Shown here in pieces: positions 54,701 to 61,546 of a DNA stretch of 64,000 nucleotides. The first letter of the stretch is position 1; each line of letters opens with the position of its first letter. Both the position numbers and the translations under genes were made by a program. Source of the DNA: Chloroflexota bacterium (GTDB taxonomy: Bacteria; Chloroflexota; Anaerolineae; Aggregatilineales; J027); NCBI GenBank assembly GCA_016234595.1, contig JACRBG010000049.1:33195-97194 (forward strand), written 5' to 3'. The notes beneath the pieces were generated by a model. It searched no databases. It was given only the letters and a program-made list of their open reading frames with translations, and was not told where the DNA came from.

Positions 54701-57663
54701 GGCAGGCTAGCGGGCTGGTCACTAAAAACCGTGATAATCCCCGCTACTTCATTGCCTAAACGAATGGGTTGGGCAATCGCGGAACGGGCCGTTGCTAAAC
54801 CGGGGGTAATGGCAGCCGTCGCAAAATCATCAATTGTAACGGCATCATTGGTTTGCAAGACCTGTTGTTCAATCGGCAAAATCGGAACTTCATCTACCCC
54901 AATTTGTTCGACTGTGAACAGATGGGACAGCCCCATCCGGCTCTCAATTTCCGGCTTATCGGCTGCTACCCATTCGGATGAAGGCTTAAACAGCACCACT
55001 GAAACTTCTTGGGCGGGTGTGCTGCGTAGCACTTCATTGCGAATAACATCTAACAGCCGGTCAAGAATGAGTGTCTCACCCAGTTCTCGGTTCAGCCGTT
55101 CAATAGATTCTTGCTCTTCCAATCGGGTGCGAAGTTCAGCATCCGACGCCGTAGTTAGGCGGTTACGTTCAGCGGCAGCAGCAATTTGTGCCCCAATCGT
55201 CAACAGCAATTGTTCATCACTGTCGGTAAATTCCCCGGTGGGGCGATTGGCAACCACAATCTCGCCCAATGAACGTTGATTAATCACCAACGGCACAATC
55301 AGGCAGTTCTTCAAATTCATTCGGTTGGCGATTTGGCGATAGGGGGTTAAGACTCGCTTATCCCGTACCACATCCTCACTACGGAAGGAGCGACGCGAAA
55401 TCACCGGACTATTGGCAAACCCAGCACTATAGGCGTCCAACACAATCGAGGACGCTATCTTGGCTCCGTATATTGCTGAGGGTTCATAGACAAGGTCGCC
55501 CGTTTGGGTATCAAGGAAACCAACCGCCACCACTTGGGCATCCAATAATCGGGCAATGCGAACCAGCACGTCCTCAAGAATCTTGTTTAGGTCGGTTTGA
55601 GTGACCGTTGCTGCACCGATAGCTCGCAGCGTATTTGTTTCGAGGGTGAGGCGTTCTACATCGCGGAACAGGCGGGCATTTTCGATCAGCACCGCAGCCT
55701 GTCCGGCGGAAATCACCATCAGGCGGGCATCCGAGTCAGTGAAATCTTCGCCATTCAGCTTATTGGAAGCTTGCAGCAGGCCAACCCGCTGTCCACCGAT
55801 CACAAGGGGAACCATCAAAGTACGTTGGAAACCCAGCATCGAGGCCAATTGAGCGAAATTCATCGCCCCGGCCCAAACTTCCATCTTCAGATCATTGGTA
55901 TACCAATAATCCCGTCCAGCGTGCATTTGGTCAAATACCGACCCCAACGCGACGGGCACTTGATAAAATTGGATGCTGTCTTCATCAATCCCAAAAAAAG
56001 GTTTCTGAGCAACCAGAATATGTTCTTGCTCATCACCTTGCATGGTGTTGTTCTCAAAAAATAGCAACCCGCACATTTCTGCCCGCATCATCCCTGCAAT
56101 TCGCAAGGTAATTTCTCGAAGCAGATCAGATTGATTAGCGGTATTCATAACCTGCGTCATCTGTTGCAGGCCCGCTAATTCAGCCACATAACGCCGTTCG
56201 CGCTCATACAAATTGGCGTTTTCAATGACAATCGTGGCCTGTGCCGCAAAAATGCTCAACAGCCGCATATCGTCTTCACTAAAGCCACCGCCATCGCGCT
56301 TATTGGAAACTTGGACAAGCCCGATGCGATTGTTGCCGATGCTAAGGGGTACTAACGCCGCCGAACGTAGGCCAATCACTTCGGCCATGTTCCGCATATT
56401 CAGTGCCCCGACTAGCTCGTTATTGAGCAAATCGTTGCTAAACCACCACGGCGAATTTTGCCAGATGTTATAGCCTGCACTGGCCGGGGGTACGGGGATA
56501 CGATAAAGCGAAATCACCGAGTCGGGCACACCATAAAAGGGGAGTTGGCTGACCAACGATTCACTGTCGTCATCAAACAACAGAATGCCGCACACATCCA
56601 CATTCATCAATTCAGCAATTCGCGCACTCAACTGCTCAAACAATTCACGCGGGCTGACCGATTCGCCCATCGTCTGGACAATATCTTGCAGACCCGACAG
56701 TTGTGTCAGGCGGCTGGCTTGTTCACCAGATAGGCGCGCATTTTCAATCGCAATCGCGGCTTGACCCGCTACCGATTGGAGCAGGGCAAGGTCTTCGTGG
56801 TCAAAGGCATGGCGTTCGTAGCTGACCAGTTCCAGCGTGCCAATAAACCGATTGCTAATCATCAGGGGCAACCCGGCATAACTTTTGAAGGGGAAGGCTT
56901 CTAATTTGGGTCGCACATCCGAACGAACGCTGACATCACCCAACATGAGAGGCTGACGATAACGTGCAATCCAGCCCGTAAAGCCCTCATCAATCTCATA
57001 CAACCCGCCCATTTCGTCAAGCAGGTTGGCATATATGCGATCCCCAATTCGACCCACAGGACGCAGGGCATTCAGATTGTTGTCCCATAGGGTAATTTCA
57101 CCCGCATCAAATTGGAGAACACGCGAGAGGCTGGTGAGTGTGGTATTGAGGGTCTGCCGTAAATCGAGACCCCCGGCAATGGTCTGGCTAACTTCTTGCA
57201 CCACCATAAGCGCGCGGGCGGGGTCGAGCAGTTCTTCGTCTTCGGTTGCTTCACGGGTCGCGTCCCGCAGCACCACTACCATACGCCGACCTTCCGTCGT
57301 CGGAATGGAATGGGACGCCGCCTGTACACGCTTCATTCCCAAACGGAACGAGGCACGACCTTCATCCGCAAACAAATCTTGGAACACATCCGACGGCTCA
57401 ACCCGTGACGAAAGTGACGTTAGATTAGGATCGCCGCCATTCAAGCCAAACAAACTACGGGCATTTTGGTTGATATACACCAAATGCCCTCGTCCCTCGG
57501 CCACAATCACCCCATCATCATTTTCTAATAGATTGACGGGTAGGATTGGTTTTTCTTCGACCTGCGGTTCATAACGGCGGCTGCGGAGAAGTTGATAGGT
57601 AAACCCCCATAGCCACAGTATAAAGGCAAGGCCAATTATGACAAAAAAGATCTCAACAATCAT
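48733..57663 (-). CDS. Giant multi-GAF/PAS sensor histidine kinase (2976 aa)
   Basis: An N-terminal TM (about 3-22) and a short PAS (about 42-85) precede about eight GAF domains ending near residues 310, 485, 665, 830, 1010, 1205, 1395 and 1575, each with a closing helix like A-x-x-I-E-N-A-R-L. A second PAS (about 1585-1690) is followed by five more GAF domains ending near 1870, 2050, 2225, 2395 and 2580, then a third PAS (about 2605-2715). The kinase core has HisKA with SHELRTP (His2744), N-box NIADNAFNY, G1 DNGIGIP and G2 GTGLGLAIV. It is a membrane-tethered cytosolic sensor with a very large input array. No receiver is fused; receivers are encoded on both sides. Confidence 0.95.
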   Translation of the reverse strand: MIVEIFFVIIGLAFILWLWGFTYQLLRSRRYEPQVEEKPILPVNLLENDDGVIVAEGRGHLVYINQNARSLFGLNGGDPNLTSLSSRVEPSDVFQDLFADEGRASFRLGMKRVQAASHSIPTTEGRRMVVVLRDATREATEDEELLDPARALMVVQEVSQTIAGGLDLRQTLNTTLTSLSRVLQFDAGEITLWDNNLNALRPVGRIGDRIYANLLDEMGGLYEIDEGFTGWIARYRQPLMLGDVSVRSDVRPKLEAFPFKSYAGLPLMISNRFIGTLELVSYERHAFDHEDLALLQSVAGQAAIAIENARLSGEQASRLTQLSGLQDIVQTMGESVSPRELFEQLSARIAELMNVDVCGILLFDDDSESLVSQLPFYGVPDSVISLYRIPVPPASAGYNIWQNSPWWFSNDLLNNELVGALNMRNMAEVIGLRSAALVPLSIGNNRIGLVQVSNKRDGGGFSEDDMRLLSIFAAQATIVIENANLYERERRYVAELAGLQQMTQVMNTANQSDLLREITLRIAGMMRAEMCGLLFFENNTMQGDEQEHILVAQKPFFGIDEDSIQFYQVPVALGSVFDQMHAGRDYWYTNDLKMEVWAGAMNFAQLASMLGFQRTLMVPLVIGGQRVGLLQASNKLNGEDFTDSDARLMVISAGQAAVLIENARLFRDVERLTLETNTLRAIGAATVTQTDLNKILEDVLVRIARLLDAQVVAVGFLDTQTGDLVYEPSAIYGAKIASSIVLDAYSAGFANSPVISRRSFRSEDVVRDKRVLTPYRQIANRMNLKNCLIVPLVINQRSLGEIVVANRPTGEFTDSDEQLLLTIGAQIAAAAERNRLTTASDAELRTRLEEQESIERLNRELGETLILDRLLDVIRNEVLRSTPAQEVSVVLFKPSSEWVAADKPEIESRMGLSHLFTVEQIGVDEVPILPIEQQVLQTNDAVTIDDFATAAITPGLATARSAIAQPIRLGNEVAGIITVFSDQPASLPAQTRTLLARLSRPASLAVRNARQYSEQLQLNERLTRRAVQLQHISYLGQLLREGADLAQLMQEVARAISATIGFRVVAMNVVDDKIQSYRMIAIVGAEIPEADREKTIVPVEYIAGLMQPRWKIGDSYFLPAELKSEWLPNQKDFSIRTDPEFAKKTGPRGWRNQDELLVPIRGSSGNMLGFISVDDPRDGLRPDGEEVESLEVFAAQVGSIIENFRLVESVQQEAESARRERDRLAQLHLVSSEIQRASDMSARLQAVADGIVSAGWQRVQITLRDEKLEPSLLIYSGYDAEEASSLYGKLLPGKIWRERFNDLAFHDLRVGRAYYLRYNHPWVQKNIFRGRAPTPREVSEDEWHPQDVLYLPLYGQDQKRIIGLIRMGMPLDGKRPTEDNLQPIELFALQASAAIENTRLYQETARQAETEQRLNELMEAMASTLDQTEIVRALAGGLKPFVVFTRMHLALPVGDNATVFEMTRVELTPDGRVHIFPDNSIPANGTALGIVFATGRSQTFEIGANSSFEAYEDLPIWAAEGERMMLMVPMIAGGKTLGVLRLGSELGGTFGLIDADSMTLVQRMANLSAVSIQNSRLFGSLEESTSFNEAVVQSIQQGIIVLDAELRIQLANAFMISHYGWSPDVVGRQLFDYRPEFRDFLEEPLREALTTGREYHQFDLQDIDSDGRLVIRNFYTYPLHQRDRTTGIVLLVEDITQRAILEANLSTQAEQLATLTTVSSQMTGTLKPDEVVEVVLDALDTVIPYDGAVVWLLDPKFPDRLQIAAARGFYDPGTASARELIGLWVEIDSSELFRDMSANRKVINAGDTSAGDPRFPYGEARVYKNWLGVPLISKNEVVGVLQLEKKQANFYTSQHEQLLLTFANQSAVALSNAQLFAETQDRAEELNRQAERLALLNRVSVSLSQSLDIENVFEITLRETATALNVPEAAAIKVEQETGACKVLIEHPRGDEEPSLVFSMGDNAVMQRIRETLLPQVIENVQSDNPLSRAARETMRRQDVQTTLIVPLVISGSVIGAMRFDIVEPQARFSSEQVDLAQTLASQAAIAVQNAGLYEQSVQRTYQLETLFEAAQSTAVTLDLEDAMRRVVTQMLIALRADTCSVMTWDNIENSLVLSESASTWVEEVPHDSKGTVYDLAKYPLRMSVLSDRRVISIRADDSNADEAEVASMQAVGVNARVLVPLIVNEMAIGIAQLDLREKGRYVEPGQIRLLRTLASQAAIAIENARLQTETRSQIEELYLINDLSMAVSSTVDFDQILDKIRDQLPMLTDAQFVYVALYDREKNEIQFPVAIDQLGDDAPLLNYRPTPKDEFGYIIQRRAPLLMAGFSLAQLRANLGITETLFPTAMCFLGVPMFAGDELTGILAVRDDENARKFSLNDQRILNTVGAQLAVALQNARLFKQMSAFTETLERRVLERTSQLEQERQRISTLYSITSEIAAATLDLDRILKSTLEAVSEAIGSTSAVVLAIDDISDRLYVLTHRGLEVDDESERLQLRQNEGLAGWVIQNRQGLVLTDVQKDPRWLSITDRDRQPRACVAALLESAEDIRGVIMFFNEDPGVFNDEHLRLVVAAATQLANAMNNSELYVLIRDQAERLGAILRQEQVESTKNTATLNSIADGVMYANEKGIIRVFNNTAERVLGLSSDQVLNRHIRELTGIYGGRATGWAETLENWMQNPTHHLDKAEQFVEELLTLEDGRVVSVRLTPVNMGDQFLGTVSVFRDITREVEVDRLKSEFVATVSHELRTPMTSIKGYADLLLLGAAGEITDAQQRFLQTIKQNADRLSILVNDLLEVSRIDQGRMPLRFTPVEVGEVLQTVRAHIEGRIKDMGKPLTLEVTVPNDLPRVRADYDKIIQVIQNIADNAFNYTPEGGTVQLSAQYVPDDEAVILVIRDNGIGIPPEVQSRVFERFFRGDEYSEIVMDTPGTGLGLAIVKELVGMHNGTIWLESTVGKGTTFYVKIPVAVDTIEAQDNQN

Positions 57664-57743
57664 GGCCTTCCACCCTCACGGCCTGTGATGCTTTGAAAGA
57701 TGAGTGGTACTGATTTGGGTTGTTAATCGTCCCTCATGCATTA

Positions 57744-58652
57744 TTACCAAGAGGTCTCGATTTCTTCAAACGTGTCACCATCACCACGACGACGATCTTC
57801 GGCGGCCCGCTCGGTAATTTCCCGAATATCGGCAAACTGGTTCTTAGCATTGGACACTGAGCCAACCGCTAATTTCATCAAAGGCACTTCTTTGCCTTCT
57901 TTAAGCATATGCCCGCGTTCACGGTCAATAAAGGAGTAGTGCTGTTGCACTTCTTCGTTAAAGCGTTCGGCGAGTTTGCTTTCAAAAGTTTCGGCTTTGT
58001 CTGAATAAGTGATGATAACAAAATTATCACTGCCCGGATGGCCCAAAAAGTCATTGGGGGAGCCAAAAGAATCCACGATTTCACCCATCAACAATGCCAT
58101 AAACCGCATGACTTCGGTTCCGGCCACAAAGCCATAGACTTCCTTAAAATCATCAAAATTCAAAATCTTGCAGTCCAGATATGACCAAGTGCCACTTGAA
58201 CGCATCAATTCGCGCAAGCGTTCTTCAATAATTGCACTACTGGGGAGGCCGCTGTTGGGATCAGTGTAATTTTCGCGTTCGGCACGGTCAATTTGGTTCT
58301 TGACGCGCAGTTTCAATTCTTCAATATCAAATGGCTTGGTAATGTAATCATCCGCACCCAGTTCCAGCCCCGCAATTTTATCGGAGCGCTCATCTTTTTG
58401 GGTGAGGAAAATAATTGGAATATGGCTGGTGCGAGTGGTCTGGCGTAGTTCACGGCACACATCATACCCATTCATGTCGGGCAGCATAATGTCCAGCACA
58501 ATCAACTGGGGAAGCTGTTTGCGAGTTAGGGCCAGCGCGTCTCCACCACGCGGTGCCACCTGTACATCATAGCCCTGCCCACTAAAATAAATACGGAGCA
58601 TGTTGGAGATGTCAAAATCGTCTTCGACAACAAGAATGCGGCCTTTGCTCAT
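57744..58652 (-). CDS. Response regulator with degenerate GGDEF domain
   Basis: A 302-residue protein: receiver at 1-120 (Asp54 phospho-acceptor in LDIMLPDMNG; ITKPFD has the conserved Lys) and a GGDEF-like domain at about 130-280 (NFDDFKEVYGFVAGTEVMRF). The active-site loop reads GHPGSDNFVI where active cyclases have RHGGDEFVI, so diguanylate cyclase activity is improbable; GTP or c-di-GMP binding remains possible. It is the first gene of the signalling operon, 80 bases upstream of the giant kinase. Confidence 0.92.
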   Translation of the reverse strand: MSKGRILVVEDDFDISNMLRIYFSGQGYDVQVAPRGGDALALTRKQLPQLIVLDIMLPDMNGYDVCRELRQTTRTSHIPIIFLTQKDERSDKIAGLELGADDYITKPFDIEELKLRVKNQIDRAERENYTDPNSGLPSSAIIEERLRELMRSSGTWSYLDCKILNFDDFKEVYGFVAGTEVMRFMALLMGEIVDSFGSPNDFLGHPGSDNFVIITYSDKAETFESKLAERFNEEVQQHYSFIDRERGHMLKEGKEVPLMKLAVGSVSNAKNQFADIREITERAAEDRRRGDGDTFEEIETSW

Positions 58653-58693
58653 ACAGTCAATCTAGCGCAGGTGACGTTCGCCCCGATTGTGGC

Positions 58694-58712
58694 GACGGTG
58701 CGATGCGCCGTC
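58694..58712. repeat. 8-bp hairpin in the leader of the signalling operon
   Basis: GACGGTGC pairs with GCGCCGTC (one G-U) around a 3-nt loop, about 45 bases upstream of the first start codon. No U-tract, so it is not a standard terminator; a leader structure is possible. Confidence 0.4.
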
Positions 58713-58844
58713 CTCCTCTCTTACTGTTTTCTGGATAAATGAAGCGTGCCTAATTGCGTTAATCATATCATGAAGCAAGAATGCTTACCAACTACCGCCT
58801 CTCAACTTTTCCCTAATGGTTTTCTATCCGTTCCGTAGGGCAAT

Positions 58845-59969
58845 TTATGGCACAAGGACAGCCTGTTCTCGATAAGGTGTCCACGTGCGGCGGGTTTGTA
58901 GGGCTTTTTCTCGCACTTTGTCAATTTGCTCAGGCGTCACGGCTTTTTCAAAACTGCGGAACCCGCTCAGCTTAAAGCCATGCCGCGCACAAATATCGCC
59001 AATTTCGAGGGCTTGGTCAATTGAAATATACCTGCCCACACTGTAATCTTCATAACGGCCTTCCAGTGCCAGCGCCATTGTCTCGGCCATGCACGCAAAC
59101 GCTTTGCCGGGGGGGAAGCCAAAATCAAACCCAAAATCCACCGGGCCGGGGACTTCGACCATGCCCCCTTCAATCACCAGCACATCATCACGCTGTTGAT
59201 GTACCCGCCAACTCACGTCGCGCGGACGGGCCACATCACACACCACGGCACCGGGTTTAATATGTTCGGGTTCAATCACAGCATGAGTCGCGCTCGTAAC
59301 CGTCAAAATCAAATCGGAATTATAAATTGCCTCAATATTGGTGCTATAACGCACTTTGGCATGTTTATCCCGACAGCGTTCATAAACCTCTTTAAGGGCT
59401 TCTTCACGGCGGCCTATCAAAATCAGTTCGGCCACATCCCCCGCCAAAATTTCCGCACAGGTGCTGCCAATGGTCCCGGTTGCCCCAACGACGGCGGCGC
59501 GTGCCTGCCCCAAAGGGATGTCCATAGTACGGGCGGCTTCTCGCACGGCCTCGACTGCAATATAAACCGTATAACTATCGCCATTGGTAACGGGGATTTC
59601 TAAGCGCTTGGCAATTTCTGCCCCAGCATCCCCTACCACCGACGTATAGGCTCCTAGGCCTAACACTTTAGCCCCTAATTCTTCAGCCATGTGCCCACAG
59701 GCAACAATCTTCCGATAGACCTTTTCAACCGGCAGGCGCATCATGGTCGGGGGCGTAAACGGGCAGGCGATAAACCATCCGCTGGCTTCTTTGCCAGTGT
59801 CTTGCGATACCACCCCATGAATTTCGCTGATATAAACGGGTGGGAAAAATTGCGAGAAAAAATTGATCTGCCCCTCGGTCAAAATCTTGCCAAGAATGGG
59901 GTATTTACGCGACACATCTTTTTTGATGGTGATGGGATGAATGATAAAACAAAAAGTGTCGTTGGTCAT
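58845..59969 (-). CDS. Acyl-ACP reductase-like (AAR) NAD(P)-dependent oxidoreductase
   Basis: A 374-residue homolog of the cyanobacterial long-chain acyl-ACP reductase. Matching segments: VLGLGAYTSVVGDAG (103-117), VTNGDSYTVYIAVEAVREAARTMDI (127-151), NAD(P) motif VVGATGTIGS (160-169), VIEGGMVEVPG (265-275) and KAFACMAETM (289-298). Cys293 corresponds to the nucleophile that carries the acyl thioester in the Synechococcus enzyme. It would reduce acyl-ACP or acyl-CoA to aldehyde. No aldehyde-deformylating oxygenase is nearby. It lies 22 bases downstream of the hexapeptide-repeat gene. The family also includes uncharacterised shikimate-dehydrogenase-like proteins, so substrate is open. Confidence 0.82.
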   Translation of the reverse strand: MTNDTFCFIIHPITIKKDVSRKYPILGKILTEGQINFFSQFFPPVYISEIHGVVSQDTGKEASGWFIACPFTPPTMMRLPVEKVYRKIVACGHMAEELGAKVLGLGAYTSVVGDAGAEIAKRLEIPVTNGDSYTVYIAVEAVREAARTMDIPLGQARAAVVGATGTIGSTCAEILAGDVAELILIGRREEALKEVYERCRDKHAKVRYSTNIEAIYNSDLILTVTSATHAVIEPEHIKPGAVVCDVARPRDVSWRVHQQRDDVLVIEGGMVEVPGPVDFGFDFGFPPGKAFACMAETMALALEGRYEDYSVGRYISIDQALEIGDICARHGFKLSGFRSFEKAVTPEQIDKVREKALQTRRTWTPYREQAVLVP

Positions 59970-59991
59970 TTAGCTGCCCCTCCAAAAAGGC

Positions 59992-61407
59992 TTACGTCCA
60001 TTCTTCCAACAACTGCTGCTCGTCTTCCCCGCGCCGATACAACCGCTTATGCTGCTTGGCGGCTTCAGGGTTCAGACGGTGATGATCGCTTTGTTCATAG
60101 GTAATGTTTTTCATAATCACGCGGCGATCGGGCGAGGCAATCATGATCGAGTCGGATTCAATGGTACGGGCGGGATAGACCACCATACCTGCCCCAATAC
60201 GACAGTTATGCCCGATACACCCCCCAATAACTGGTTGACGAATATCTTCTAAATCACCCGCGTGATTAAGCGCCTTAATCGGGGTCGGAATTAGGTTGAA
60301 ATCAGTAAAGGTCGTACCCGCGCCCACAAAGCTGTTCCGTCCCACCACACACATCTGCAAGCAGGTATTTTGGGCCACAATCGTGTTGTCCATCAACATC
60401 GTCATAAACAAAGCTGCTCGGAAGGGCAAAAAGCAGTTATGCCCCACCACGCTCAACATGAGCTGGCATCCCTGTGCAATGTTGACATTATCGCCAATGA
60501 TGCAGTTGTCCAATACCACCCCCGGCCCAATTGCGCAATTTTTGCCAATGCTGGTGGGGCCAAGAATGATCGCCGACGGGTGGATTTCTGTACCAGCACC
60601 CACTTTAACCACGCGCGAACTGGACAGCATCTGTTTTTGTTCCATGATGGCCTGCCCCAACAACCGCATCGCAAAAACATTGTGTTTGGCGACGTATTCC
60701 TCAAAGCGGCTGCCTTGTGAAAATGTCCCCAGCGGAATGCTGGCATTAAACACATGCACCCAACTTTCAATCACCACACATGTCCGTTCCGAAAGCCAAT
60801 GCGTCAGGTCTTGCTCCCGTGTTTGCGTGGCATTATCGGGGTCTATTTTGATATTCGCCATGCTGTCGGGAATGTTATAGTAGCCCTTTTCCACTGCCCC
60901 CGATGGCACGGCAATCGGAACCCACTCATCGGGGTTGGCCCATCCTTTGGGGAAATACCACAAATCAATGGGGCAATAGGCGGGGCCATCCACCGGATAC
61001 ATCCGCTGAAGACTACTCAGTGGCAAGGTATATTTGGCCCATGCTGGGTCATCCACTGGCAGCACGGCCTGTGAAGGCTTACCCAGTTTGCGGGCCACTT
61101 TCATAAAATAGTCCAAAAATTCTTGGTCAAAATACATGTTATCCCGATAGACAAAAATCTCGTCGTTCGGATTAACATCCATACGCGGTTTCTGTAGGGC
61201 TTGCAACAAATCATTAATATGCTGCAAGTCTTCCTCAGCCGTAAACGACCCCAATACACGGGCCGTCACTTCTTTTTGGTGCAACTTAAGTTGAGTGGGC
61301 GTCCCAAAAAAATTGGGCATAATGTTAGAACTGACCACCGACAAATTACGCGCCGGTTCATTAAAGGGTGTTATCAACCGATTATCAACAATAACGAAGT
61401 TACGCAT
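59992..61407 (-). CDS. Left-handed beta-helix protein with N-terminal GlmU/NTP-transferase-like region
   Basis: A 471-residue protein. The N-terminal half (NDEIFVYRDNMYFDQEFLDYFMKVA, HVFNASIPLGTFSQGSRFEE) resembles the catalytic domain of sugar-nucleotide transferases but lacks a clear GGxGTR loop. From about residue 285 hexapeptide repeats form a left-handed beta helix (TEIHPSAIILGPTSIGKNCAIGPGVVLDNCIIGDNVNIAQG, later CIGHNCRIGAGMVVYPAR). The initiating ATG at 61407 is preferred over an upstream frame. It precedes the AAR-like gene. An acyl- or nucleotidyl-transfer role is possible, not shown. Confidence 0.8.
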   Translation of the reverse strand: MRNFVIVDNRLITPFNEPARNLSVVSSNIMPNFFGTPTQLKLHQKEVTARVLGSFTAEEDLQHINDLLQALQKPRMDVNPNDEIFVYRDNMYFDQEFLDYFMKVARKLGKPSQAVLPVDDPAWAKYTLPLSSLQRMYPVDGPAYCPIDLWYFPKGWANPDEWVPIAVPSGAVEKGYYNIPDSMANIKIDPDNATQTREQDLTHWLSERTCVVIESWVHVFNASIPLGTFSQGSRFEEYVAKHNVFAMRLLGQAIMEQKQMLSSSRVVKVGAGTEIHPSAIILGPTSIGKNCAIGPGVVLDNCIIGDNVNIAQGCQLMLSVVGHNCFLPFRAALFMTMLMDNTIVAQNTCLQMCVVGRNSFVGAGTTFTDFNLIPTPIKALNHAGDLEDIRQPVIGGCIGHNCRIGAGMVVYPARTIESDSIMIASPDRRVIMKNITYEQSDHHRLNPEAAKQHKRLYRRGEDEQQLLEEWT

Positions 61408-61546
61408 GGGGTTGTCATTTTCTAATTTGAAAATCAAAAGTCGTATACTGATTATAGCGCAAGCCAGCAATGGATTTAGACTAGGATTTGTCAGAATCCT
61501 TTTCTTAATGCTTATCTTATTGATTTTTACTTTAAGCTAGGGCAAT

